Notes under the pieces: generated by a model
The model's input: the letters and a program-made list of their open reading frames with translations, nothing else
What the model was told of the DNA's origin: nothing
Database searches by the model: none
In this document: positions 32,541-43,485 of the stretch, piece after piece
Layout: the number at the start of each line of letters is the position of its first letter
Numbering within the stretch: the stretch's first letter is position 1
Position numbers and translations under genes: made by a program
NCBI GenBank assembly: GCA_027946555.1
Contig: JAPEVC010000247.1
Span: 1 to 50,732, forward strand
Direction: 5' to 3'
Origin: Gnomoniopsis sp. IMI 355080
Taxonomy: Eukaryota > Ascomycota > Sordariomycetes > Diaporthales > Gnomoniaceae
DNA: 50,732 nucleotides

Positions 32541-33670
32541 GGTCTTTCGAAGCATATCTTGAACGAAAAACCTCAGATCAGTCGTTTCTGTCCTTTGTTG
32601 TCGAGTTACTTGAATTCGGAAGTGGGAAGGCGTTCTTGAAATGGCTACTCCGGCTTGAAGCTGTGACTGCGTACCCATCATGGGATTACATAGTCATTTC
32701 ACATCGGGGCCTTTATTGAAAGATCGATTTATATGTGCTCATTATAATTTCCAGCAGCAAATGATCACACACTTTTGACTCGAGCTGCGATCTGGTACCC
32801 CGAATGTACGGAGAAGCCCTTGCGAAGTTGCCTCGACCTTGTTGTGATGGGAGTAGAACCCAATGATTCAGCCAGCAAGTATCTACCTAGGTATGGCTCG
32901 GAGGTTACTAGTTTATCCCATCAGACTCTCACTCTTCAACTTGTACTTCAGAGTCCACACAGGTAATGTGCTTGAGCTCAGGTCCGAGACCAGAGAATTG
33001 TTGCGGTCGCCCTCTTTCCAGAGCTTGGTCTGACTGTATCCCTTACTCTCTTGCACCCCATCCCATCTTCAGAAACGCACCCGATGTTATTATTGGTCCA
33101 ATTTATTAGTCTTTTCAAGTCTTCATCCACCGAACGGGCAGAGACTTCCTTCGTCTGGCTCAGGATATCGCTTGACTGCTTCAATTTGCTTTCCGAAATC
33201 TGCTTTCCGAACCCGCACTTATTCTTAGCCCGTACGTAATACCCACGAATGTAGATGAGCTCTGATTCCGCCTCATGAGAGGCAGGTCTATGGGATGTAT
33301 TCTGATTTGACGGATGCAACAGTAATTCTTGAATGGGTTGGCTCCAACAACTGTTGCTTTCCAGGACGTGGAATGAACACGGGGATTGTCAGTCTTCCAG
33401 CAAGTAAAGCTTGAAGGTCTACTCAACACCAAATTAGTGAGGCCCAGAGATGCCGAGATCCGTTTTCACGACCTTTTCAGCGTGCAGGGGCTTGGCACGA
33501 AAGGACGAATCAGTGAGGCTGACGTTCGCCCTGAGGTGGAGCATCACCAATTCAGTGACGGGCATGACGGCAGTTCTAAGGTTGCCTTGGCAGGAATATC
33601 TGCCTCGAGCTAAAGACGGAGCTTTTCGTTCACGCACTTTATCTAAAAGGGGGAATTTGATTGTAGTAAG

Positions 33671-34113
33671 ATGAGCAAGGGCGATGTGCAACCAGTCACG
33701 CTCGAGAATGGCAGCAGTCCAGAAACCTCGAGACACGTTCGAATGCTTGTTCGGGCAGTCAATGCCAGGTGAACGCAAAGAGGCTGAGTACCAAGAAGTG
33801 TCCCAAAATTTGTTTGATTATCTGTTGCTTTTAGATCGAGTTTATCGATGCTACGGGTGTTGCAAGCTTTCTCAAATCGAACATGGGCTGTTTTTAACTT
33901 GAGGCTCATTTGTTTTCAATAGGGCCTTTTCGACATCGTCAAGAAGACTGAAGCCATCTCACCCAATGTTGAGAGAAGCTTTCTTACGATGATTTTACAT
34001 TTCCTGAATAATCCAGTGTGTTCAGTGAGCAGGACCTTCTAGAAGTCATCCTCGTTTCAGACAGTAGAGCACCTGTAGATCAGACATCAATTGCTGATGT
34101 TTTTAATTCTTAG
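33671..34113 (+). pseudogene. Coding-like fragments of an unrecognised gene, frames broken
   Basis: An ATG at 33671 opens MSKGDVQPVTLENGSSPE and continues to a possible donor (AG/GTGAAC near 33769). After TTGCTTTTAG a frame reads IEFIDATGVASFLKSN. After TTTCAATAG (about 33921) another reads LFDIVKKTEAISPNVERSF. A fourth fragment ends SEQDLLEVILVSDSR and then a stop. Each piece looks like real protein, and two of them follow good acceptor sites, but splice phases do not match, so a continuous protein could not be assembled. The family is not recognised. Decay after duplication or a chance series of open frames are both possible. Confidence 0.25.
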
Positions 34114-35912
34114 CCAGGAGCCTGCTCTCTAGCTAACAAGAAGTTCATGATTCTGCAACAACATCCTGTTCAGATGAGACATCAATCACAATATAACGGG
34201 GATCATGAACTGGTCAAGCATTCACCGTCTCCCCGGCTGAACATGGTGCACTGCTCTTTGTCAGTAAGCAGATTCATCAAGAAGACAGAGGAGTCTAGTG
34301 ACGACCTCTATGCAACATAGCCTCAACAACACATGTTCCCATTACGTACTTGAGCACTGCACACATGCAAATACACATCTTTGCCTCCTCTGAGTGATGG
34401 CTTCCCTCGCCTTCAACCCCCGCCCTTGCTTGCCTAATGGAAGATTCTGGCCAGCCGAGCGTTGAAGCATGAATGCTCAGCACTGAAAGCGAGCAGCTCG
34501 GACATAATACAGCACCATCAAGTACCATGCCCTGGATTTATGAGTCCTACAGACGGTGACAATACTCGTTCCGTATTCGCGCAATTAAACCGAGTCCGCG
34601 AAAGTCATGTTCTGAGTATGGACTATATGAGGGTTTCGGCTCATCCCCCCAACACTCGCGAAGCATGCCTACCGATAACCGACCCCGGATCTTGTGTCCC
34701 ATGCGCGCTTCCACTTTAATAGGCTGAGAATATTCATGCAATGTGGAGGGACAGACGAGGTCTGCAGCTGGAAATGCTTTACACGAAACATGCGGCCTTG
34801 GGTATTCGCTGGCTTCGCTACGTCGAAATTAGACAGCCTCTTGCCGCGTTACGCCAGGTGCCTCTAACAGTCAGCTGCTGCTCAAGCCAAATAGGTATAT
34901 CGCCACAATGTGTATATGTTGAAAACTTTGTTGGAACTGCGCCTCCTTCCGCCCCGTCGAGAGCTGAGAGCGGTATCAAGGTCGACGGCTGTTCAGGAGG
35001 GGCAGCTTTGTCGATTGCACAGGGGAATGACTTGGCTTGGAAGGGGGCGGGGGGAAGATGTTCTAGAAGCCCAGTGCAGTTCTGCAGCAAGGCTCACCCT
35101 GAAGAGAAAAAGAGGGCAGTCGGGGGCGTGATTGGTATCGTTGTCAACGACGGGCCCGCAGTGACGGAGCCCCAGAGAAGCACAAAGTGCCACACACGCA
35201 AGGGGGTTTATTTTCTCTTCTTTGCAGCAGACGAGGGCGAGGCGATCAACTGTTGAGTCAGGAAAGCAAATAATCCCCGTGCCCTCGATCTCGTCCGGCT
35301 GTAATAAGCGAGGATACTATGGAACTGGGATGAACACAATCGCTACCACCAGGTACAGGCTTGGAAAGGAATCCTTTAGAGCCCTGCGGGGGAAAAGAAC
35401 GTGGAGAAGGAGGAGGAAACATGACGGGAGTGAGAGTGACAGAACAAAAAGAAACACTTCCCGGGCCGGCTGCACCGCAATAGGCGACAGTCCGTCATTT
35501 AAAGTTGAAACCGCCAAGTCAAAACAAAACTTCCGTCCAAGTGTGTGCATGCGAGGCTCTATGCGAAATTGGCGGGTGGCATGGATCACCCCCTGACTAT
35601 ATCACTACCAATAGATTGGGTCTAGGCCGGGAGATGCGCCGCAGGGGGGGTTGTATGGTGCTGGGCCCACCTCGCACAGGTCCTTGGCCAGTCGGTCCAA
35701 TCCCCTCTCCTCGCAGCGCTTCTTTGGTAATCCACTGTGGTTCCTGGCTGCAATAGACTCCAGACGGATCGATCGTAAGATGAAAAGTTGCTTGTCAAGG
35801 TTCAACCCGAAGAGAGCCCCTGGTTGAGAATGGGAAATCCGGGGCTGTTCATCGAGTACAAAATACTCACGAGGACCTCGCAACCACACACACATACAAT
35901 GCGGCCTTCTAC

Positions 35913-35918
35913 TATATA
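35913..35918 (+). promoter_or_regulatory. TATA-like element of the 36025 gene
   Basis: TATATA lies 107-112 bp upstream of the ATG at 36025, a usual distance for a fungal core promoter when a 50-80 base leader is present. Confidence 0.4.
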
Positions 35919-36024
35919 CAATTTCACACAGGACCTTTGGACCAGCAAGCAGTTGATCTGCATTTCACTCTTTTGAATTCTCTCAACCGTGTTGTTGACC
36001 ACACTCGTTTCCCATTCTGCAAAT

Positions 36025-37752
36025 ATGAGACACTCACTCATGGCCGTTGCTACGGCCCTGCTGTCCTTCACTGGCGCAGTGGCTGCTGCTGGCCTCACCA
36101 ACGACTCCATGACGACCTATGTCGACTCCCTCACCCTGACTAGCAGCTTCGATCCCGTTATTGCTGCCTACTGGACCGGCTACAAGCACCATCGCCGCAC
36201 GCCCTTCGCTGTCTCCCCTGATGGCAGCGTTGCCTACCTCGCCTACCTCGACAGCTCCGCGAGCGGCGTTCACGTCCAGGCCGTCGACCCTTCAACCTTC
36301 AAGGCGACAGGAACACCCACCACGGTGTCTGGTGGCAAGGAAGCCGGTGGCCTGGTGGCTCTCGACGATGGCTTCGCCCTTCTCACCAACGAGGCTATGC
36401 CCTCAACCACCACCAACGCTCCCCCTAGCGACACGCCCGTCCCTGTGCTGTACAGGTTCGACGCCTCTGGAACGCAGAAGTGGAAGACTTGGCTTGGAGG
36501 CCCAGACATTGATGACGAGGGTGGCCACATGTGTGCCCCGGACATGAACGGCGATCTAGTCTACTCGAACACCACTGGCCGATTTGCAGCTTACACCGTC
36601 GTCACGGCCTACGACGGCGACTACTCTGGCCACTTTGGCGATGCCATCCGCTATGTTGAGGACTCTACTGGTGCCATTGTCAACATCGACGGAGCCAGCT
36701 CCAGCTGGGGATGCAGCCACAACACCGGTATTGCTCTCGAGGCTGCTGATGCCGCGCCGTACGCCAGCGTGTGCGCTGAGGACCAAGGCGCCATCTGGTT
36801 GAACTCCAAGGGCCAGGGAATGACCACCGAGGGCACCAAGATCTCCAACGAAAACACGACCAACGGCGCTGGAGGTGAGTCTTTGGGCGGAATGAGCGGC
36901 TCGTACAGCAACCTTGCCCGCTGGCAGAACGGCGACGGCTACATCTTCGCGTGGGTGTCCCGTGGTGCCATCGATTTGTACGAGAACGCCTGGATGGGCG
37001 CCGGCTACACGGCCGCCTACAACCGCACCAACGGTCGCAACGTTGCCATCGCCACCTTCACCGACAAGTACACCATGGTCGAGGAGGAGGCCTCTAGCAC
37101 CGTTGGTGCCGCCTCGGGCGACTCGCAGGTCACCTGGGTCACCAAGACCACCACCGCTGACATGAGCAACGCCCACGTCGCCACCTTTGACAGCACCACG
37201 GCCCTCGTGACCTGGGAGGAGATTGCCGACCCCCACTGCGACTTTATTGCGTTTGGCTGCCAGGGCACCTTCACCGGCGCGAGCTACCAGTTTGTGTCGA
37301 GCGACGGATCCCTCGTCGGTGATGCCCTTGTCACCACGGACGTGACCGTTTCGGGTGACCTGGTTACCATGCCCGACGGCCGCATTTGCTGGCCTTATGT
37401 CAACCAGGCCTGGGACCTTGCCGGTACGGTGGACAGCTATGGCTCCTCCACCTCGACCACCGTGACCAAGATGAGCTTCGCTTGCGTCAGCGCCGATGGC
37501 TCTTCTGGCTCTTCATCTACTGGTGCCGCATCGTCCGCAGCGGCTGCCTCTTCTACGGCCGCCACTACGTCCTCCTCTGTTGTCGCCTCGAGCAGCGCCG
37601 ACGCCGTTGTTGCGGCTGCCTCCGCGTCTACTACCTCCGCGACGACATCTGCTGCTCAGCCCGCCACGACACTGCAGACATCCCTTCTGCCTTCATCTGC
37701 CAGCCACAGCTGCCAGAAGCACACCAAGACAGTGTACGTGACTGCTCAGTAA
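36025..37752 (+). CDS. Secreted protein of unknown function with Ser/Ala/Thr-rich tail
   Basis: Single-exon frame; the first in-frame ATG at 36025 gives 575 residues. A clear signal peptide (MRHSLMAVATALLSFTGAVAAA) suggests secretion. Residues about 25-490 contain repeated segments of the type SPDGSVAYLAYLD, LYRFDASGTQKW, VYSNTTGRF and WVTKTTT, which look like blades of a beta-propeller, but no named repeat family is certain. There are several N-glycosylation sequons (NTT, NRT). About 490-560 is a Ser/Ala/Thr stalk, followed by a short Lys/Cys-containing end with no hydrophobic GPI signal. Codon use is strongly C-ending, as in well-expressed secreted proteins. It could be a wall-associated or effector-like protein. 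The gene is isolated by long non-coding flanks. Confidence 0.75.
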   Translation: MRHSLMAVATALLSFTGAVAAAGLTNDSMTTYVDSLTLTSSFDPVIAAYWTGYKHHRRTPFAVSPDGSVAYLAYLDSSASGVHVQAVDPSTFKATGTPTTVSGGKEAGGLVALDDGFALLTNEAMPSTTTNAPPSDTPVPVLYRFDASGTQKWKTWLGGPDIDDEGGHMCAPDMNGDLVYSNTTGRFAAYTVVTAYDGDYSGHFGDAIRYVEDSTGAIVNIDGASSSWGCSHNTGIALEAADAAPYASVCAEDQGAIWLNSKGQGMTTEGTKISNENTTNGAGGESLGGMSGSYSNLARWQNGDGYIFAWVSRGAIDLYENAWMGAGYTAAYNRTNGRNVAIATFTDKYTMVEEEASSTVGAASGDSQVTWVTKTTTADMSNAHVATFDSTTALVTWEEIADPHCDFIAFGCQGTFTGASYQFVSSDGSLVGDALVTTDVTVSGDLVTMPDGRICWPYVNQAWDLAGTVDSYGSSTSTTVTKMSFACVSADGSSGSSSTGAASSAAAASSTAATTSSSVVASSSADAVVAAASASTTSATTSAAQPATTLQTSLLPSSASHSCQKHTKTVYVTAQ

Positions 37753-39935
37753 GCTCGCTTATGGGTCATGCGTGGCATTCCCACAAGTTGAGACATGGTG
37801 AAGGTGATTTTTCAGCGCTCTAGCTAGTTATTGATATCGCTGGGACGCTTACACCAGTCTGGTTCATGTACATACTTCAATTGGCTCATGTCTGTATTTA
37901 TCAAGAGCGCACATTTGAGCATGCAGTAGCGAATACAATCGAGCTTCTCATCACATCTGCCTCATCGGTTTTATGTACCTAGTTGGCGATACAAAGTAGC
38001 AGATCTTAAAAGCTCCACTAGGCTTGACGTAGAATACCTTCAGTACAAAGACATTCTCGCCAACTTCTTCGCTCATATAGTATATTGTATCGTGTGAAGG
38101 ATAAATACTTCCACAAATAGTCATTCAATACCCGTGGTACTGTCCTCAATCATGAATTTCTCTATTAGATACGACGTAAGACTTTAGTGGCTCCTTTTTG
38201 AGTATCTTTCCCTCGATTGATGCCCTTGAGTATCCTTCGTTATGCTATGTCTCTGCATAACCATCCCGTGAAGCTGTAGCCCACGACACTGTTAGGAAGG
38301 TAGTTGCAGTGCTCGATCTCCTCGTACAAATGCTGAAACGTACTTCCATTCTAGCTGGAGTCTCCGGTAATGTCTCCAACAGTCTCCCAGTCATTGTCGA
38401 AAGTCGAATTTCGGCAGTCGGTTACGACTAGCAGTGTTTTTGTAGTCGCTACCTTGTATGCGGCGCATGTGCCCATATTCACAAGAATGACACGTGTTTT
38501 CTTTCATTATCATATTTACCGTCATCATGTTGGCCTAGAATCTTGGAACGATGGCTAGTCGCTGGTAGAAGGGCAGATTAAGATAGTCTGCTTTCGAGAC
38601 TGATCACCCACTTCACCCGCTTTCCCCAGGCATAGTAAGCTTCATCTATACGAAACATCGTTAACAACGCCGCGGAGGCGCCTTTGTTCAATGTGCTTAT
38701 TCTTCTCCATCCGGTGGTAGCTACTGAATCCTGCGCAGGGTTAGAAAGAGGCCAGGCCCTCAAGTCGAAATTGAACACGAGAATATACTTTAGCTTGTTC
38801 CATTGTCGCATGTAAGGTTATCGGTCTCATTTTCTTCTAGCCTCTTGCTCGTGGGCGGCTCTAGCCTGTCTTTTGACGATACCTACTTAACGTATCACTT
38901 GATGATGCTCTTGACCAAAGCCGAGAAAAGTACTTACACATTTTGTTGGAGTTGAGGGTTGGATATGAGACTCTCGGAGATCTGCTCAAATTCAGGACGA
39001 TGGATCAGATTTTACGGTAGGTACGGCACCAGATACCCTACCCGTTCAGTGTTGCGGACCAATGGCGTGTTATACTGTGGACCCACCTTTGACGACACGT
39101 TGGCCACAAGGCTGCACTGACGATTCCAAACGTGTAGGACGAGTTTGTGCGATCTGCAAGGTGCAGCCAGAGGTATAGAGAACGCTGGTAAGTTTCTTAG
39201 GATTGGTACTTGCAAGATTTGATCAAATATAACTCGGGCGCCCTGGAAGGAGAGGCCCACAAGAAGGGGGTGGGGGGTAGCTACCTATCTAAGGTATGCA
39301 TTTTAAGCTGGCCAGGGCAGTAATCATGATCATCAACCCCATGTAAATACACAGTCACTTGTTCTTTGCGATCAACCAACTAACTCAGGGGTTGTAGACT
39401 ACTTTGAAAGGTCTAGATTTGGTGATAGAGAGAAAGCTAAATGAACTATGTGGCTCCCACGTCAGCCTCGTGGACGCTCTTGGACTGCTGGAGAGAGTAA
39501 GACACTCGTTTGTGTTCGCTATGGTAAATGTATAGCCAAGGGGAAAAGAAAAACGCTTGGAGTTTGACTCTCGAATCGCGACCTTCCTGAAACATGAAAC
39601 AGTGTTCACCCCCACGTCGCCACCTGGACAGCTTGCCAGCGGTCAGAAATACTTATTTAATTTCATTCCATATGTTGCGACCCTCCAGGTACCGACTGCT
39701 GGTGACTGCAAAACGCCAAGTAGCCCGGCGAGGCTTTCCTCTTTTGTTTTCTTTTTCCTTCTTAGCCAGACTTATTTTTAGATCAATAAAATCATGCAAT
39801 GAAGCTTGAGCTCTTTGCCAATGATTTACCATTGTCCCGTCTCAATAATAACAAGATAAATTCTAAGTAGATCTGTGAACATTGGTATTGTGTACAATTA
39901 TGACTATGACCGTTCTAGGCATTGAAGTGGCCATA
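37753..39935. other. Intergenic region; no gene seen
   Basis: About 2.2 kb, AT-richer than neighbouring genes and stop-rich in all frames. It should hold the 3' end of the secreted-protein gene and the 3' end of the BBE-type oxidase (minus). No RNA gene or mobile-element motif was recognised. Confidence 0.5.
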
Positions 39936-41890
39936 TCAGACCTTGGACAACAAAAATCCATTGCCTTGCAGTTTCTGGAAGACCTGATTTGGGTCATATT
40001 TGGCCGAAATGTCCTTCAGCTTCGCAATGTTGTCAGTTCCGTATGTTGAAATGGGGTTCTGGTCGCGTGAAGCATCATTATGGTATATGTAGTCGATATA
40101 CGATCCGCGTTCTTCACCAAGCTCTTGCCACTTGTCCGTGGTAGCAATAGAAACGTTCCGGACCATTTCGTCGTCGGACTCTTTGTACCAGTCCACGAGG
40201 GTGGTCCACCCTGTTTGGAACTTCAGCGCGAGAAGTTATACATAGCTCAGGAAATTCACTCACATTGATGGTCTTCTTTGGGAATCCCCATCGGATTTCC
40301 ACCTCTTGCTTCGCTAGCCTCAGTGAGAGTCCGCGGGACGGGTTGGAGTACGAATGTCTGGTTAGCTCCGGTGGCAGCATTCACATTCGCGGCCCGTTCC
40401 ATCCAGAAATCGTACACGTCCTTGTACAACTGCGCATCAATCTTGCTGGCGGATGATCGGTAGTCGTGGCTGTACGAACCAGTGTCAGGTTTTATAGAAT
40501 GTAGTTGGAATCACTCCACATGGGCACCTACCGAGCGGGAGTAATGGAAGAAGTTGCTCCCATAATGGCAGAAATGGAAGATACTGTTCCATTGGTTGCA
40601 GGAACAACACTGCTCAGAGGTGTGATGGAGGAGAAGGCATCGAACGCGGCAGGTCGACCAGCAGACGGCTCGGAGTAGATGAACCCGAGAGTAATATACT
40701 CAAGAGACATGATCAGAGCGACAGTCCCCTTCGTATCTAAATACGTACTTGTGTTCTGCCAAAGTGCGAAAGCATCAAGGACGGCATAGGCCTGGTCGTT
40801 GCTCACAGCAAGGACCTCGTACCAGATGCTATATACAGGAATAGTGTAAAGGACATAATTGGTCACGATACCTAACCAAATCAGTAATCGAAGGTGAGCA
40901 AATAGAGACAGAGGGTGCAGTATTCACCAAAATTAGGACCACCGCCCTTCAAAGCCCAGAAGAGATCGGTATTCTGAGTGGCGCTCGCTGTAGCGACAGT
41001 GCCATCCGCAAGGACGATCTATTGGTAGAATTAATTTCAATTTCCAGTAATCGGTTCACGGCTTGATTAATGACCGCTGCGTACCTCGAATTCTTTGACG
41101 TTGTCTGCTGCAAGTCCATACTCTTGGGAGAAATGGAAGAAGCCGCCTGCCGCGATCTCCTTTTAGCTGTCGACTGCCTGTATAAAAATGTCTACTGATT
41201 TGAGGACTCACCGCCAAGCAATAACCCGCCCACACCCACGTCAGGAAGACGTCCACCAATGACGGTGACTCCATAGGAGTCGAGAGCATCGAATACTTTC
41301 CCCCATCGCTGTCCGGGCCCAATGCTGACAGTGCTCTTATCTTCGCTCACAGTAATTGTATTGAGTGCTGAGAGATCGATGAGGATGCCTGGCTTCGTGA
41401 TGCTGGACCAGCCTGGGTTCGGCGAATGTCCACCACTTCGGATCGAGAATGGGACTTGGAATTGCTGGACAATCCGAAGTGTTTTGGCGACATCCTGAGG
41501 AGTTTTCACTGTGATAATACACGAAGGCTCTTCCCAACATGCTTGAGACCTATGGAAACGTACTGTCAGATGAGTGTGGGGGGTGGTGCAACGGCGTTTC
41601 TCAAATGAGCTCCAGTAGAGAGGAACCTACCAGTTGCTATCGACCTCTGTCTGATTCAGAGGCACAGTATCAACGATACTCGAACCCAGAGCCTCTTGTG
41701 CAGCCTTGCATGCAAGTGAAATGTTTGCGGAAGCCATAGATCTGACAAAAGTGTCTATAGCCTTAACGGTCCCGGACGAGCTCTGAGTAAAGGAGACTGA
41801 AGAAGCTGCTGATGTGGATGGAGTGCAAGAAGCCCAGAGTAGGGCAAAGCCAAGTGATCCTGCAATAGACAAATAGTCAGGCAGCAGCAT
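39936..41890 (-). CDS. Secreted FAD-linked oxidase of the berberine bridge enzyme (BBE-like) family
   Basis: Seven exons on the minus strand: 41890-41631, 41549-41212, 41146-41085, 41018-40928, 40871-40532, 40469-40264 and 40210-39936. Introns are 53-81 bp. Splicing gives 523 residues with every phase consistent. A signal peptide (about 1-28) precedes the FAD-binding PCMH domain. His128 in IRSGGHSPNPGWS is the expected 8-alpha covalent FAD attachment site. In GGRLPDVGVGGLLLGGG the cysteine used for bicovalent flavin linkage in plant BBEs is replaced by Leu, so a monocovalent flavin is expected. The C-terminal BBE segment (YGTDNIAKLKDISAKYDPNQVF) is intact. Such enzymes oxidise alcohols, sugars or alkaloid intermediates and are common in secondary-metabolite loci or in apoplastic oxidation. 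The substrate is unknown. Confidence 0.87.
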
Positions 41891-43485
41891 GTTGCAGGTG
41901 AGCTTGCAGGAGGCTCGCCGAGGGTTGCCCGTGTTACAATGGAACAAGTGACGTTAATTCGCGCACGAATGTACATGCATTAGATGACAGTGTATATGGA
42001 CTTGATGCAGTCTGCATTCCACAGTGAAACTCCAAGTCCTTGGACAATTCGACATGAAGTAACTTCGAAAGTCGAGATTATCTGGAAAAGGGTTCTTAAA
42101 GGTCTACAAGGCCCGCATACTGGATGATTCATGTTGAGTTGTTCGGGACTATGTGGAGTCAATAGCGATACCAGGGCGTTTTTCAACGCCTGAACAAAGT
42201 CACAAAGTCCGCAATTGTGCTAGCTCATCTGGGCATGCCCAGCAATATTAGGCAGAATTAAAGCCCATGGCCGTCAGCTTACATGCGTGGCTCAATAGAA
42301 CGGGATTAACTGACTTTGAGAAGGCAATCGCTTGAGGAACTACCCAATGCCAACGCCAGTTCACCAGTGCTGATCACAGTTCTGGGTCTATACCATCTTC
42401 AACGGTCTCTCAATGGTGAAAAGGCTCAGCGAGATTGGATGTACTATTTACAGAGTGAGCCTGGATCTGACAGACTCTTTGATAGATACGGGGCTGGTCG
42501 GCGCCTATCTGCGCCCCTTGTCGCCCAAAATCAGATTTCACATTGCCCTGCATTAGCTCAGTGAGACAACTAGGGCTTTCGCCATTCCCTGCAATAGCAG
42601 TTGGTTCAGTGTTGTATTGTTATTGGGTATAAGTTGCGGCTGACAGGTATCCGATGGAACCATTCTGCAGTTGGTTCACCGCGTGCTGCACTGTGCCACT
42701 GCTGTTATGCAGGCCGCAAGGCAATGCGTGCGCCCGGTGCATCAATTCTTGTTCAATTGGCTCCACCTCTCGCACGCAATGTAGGATCGGTGTTGGATCG
42801 TAACATCAGTACTGGCAATAATGCGACCCCGCGTCCTGCCTAATAGCAAGGCCGTTGGTATTGTCCAGAAGCTTACTAGGTAATTTTCTTGGGTGAAGTC
42901 CAACGGGCAGAGTTGCTTGGCATACTCTAAGCCAATTTAGGCCAGAAGTGCAACCTGGAACCTCAGCGCCCAACGGGCAGAGGGTATAAGAGCAATATAC
43001 ACGATTCAATCATGCCCGTTGGAACTTCTATGTATCCATCGAGAAACGGCGTAGTGTAACCTCGTTGTGAACGATGTATCCTTATAGTGATTATTGGTAG
43101 CCAACAAGCATGCCCCGTTGGCCCAACGGACAGCATGCCGATCAGGCCCTCAGTAGAAGGCCTACGCTCTGAGGTACGTAAGGTCCTTGGGCCCTACGCC
43201 AGAGAGTCACTCTTACTCTTTTTTCTCTACTTTTGTTAGCTTTTACTGGCACACTGAAACTGGACTCCCTGTCTAACCAGCGATATCCTCAGCCTGGCCC
43301 AAGACACAAAGGCTTTGTTTTGCAATAAAGGCACATCCTATAGCGTCGCATAACAATCTCTTTTGTATCATTTTTGGATATTGGGATTGTACTTTCGCTC
43401 AAGGTCGACACCTCTTTACTCAGTACTTCCACGATTGTCTTCGCCGTCACAAAATTTGCTGCCAAAAGTGGCCGTGACAATTCCA
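41891..43485. other. Intergenic region with a short inverted-repeat cluster; no gene seen
   Basis: About 1.6 kb between the divergent BBE-like (minus) and rhodopsin-domain (plus) genes, so it holds both promoters. Frames are short. A cluster of CCAACGGGCA-type repeats at 42896-43129 is described separately. Confidence 0.5.
42896..43027. mobile_element. MITE-like segment with terminal inverted repeats
   Basis: AAGTCCAACGGGCA (42896-42909) is mirrored by TGCCCGTTGGAACTT (43013-43027). The arms share an 11-base perfect core and differ by one inserted base, bounding 132 bp of non-coding DNA. An internal direct copy of CCAACGGGCAGAG is at 42970-42982 (also 42900-42912). A palindrome CCGTTGGCCCAACGG follows at 43115-43129. 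No transposase is encoded. Clear target-site duplications were not seen, so this may be a decayed non-autonomous element or a cluster of factor-binding sites. Confidence 0.35.

Larger units (their letters stand above)
30525..36024. other. Gene graveyard between the SDR and the unknown secreted protein
   Basis: About 5.5 kb with no intact gene. It contains an SDR-tail duplicate (32411-32540), a P450-like N-terminal remnant (about 31054-31373), coding-like fragments in shifting frames (33671-34113) and otherwise stop-rich DNA. A G/C-mixed patch with long open frames (34741-35600) shows no family signature and equal openness on both strands. The final 110 bp before 36025 carry a TATATA element (35913-35918). 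Confidence 0.45.

Noticed and set aside
34741..35256. 171-codon plus-strand frame in a GC-richer patch
   Set aside because: Both strands are equally open and composition explains it; no family feature.
36556..37236. 226-codon frame antisense to the secreted protein
   Set aside because: Gly/Val-rich shadow of the C-ending codons on the opposite strand.
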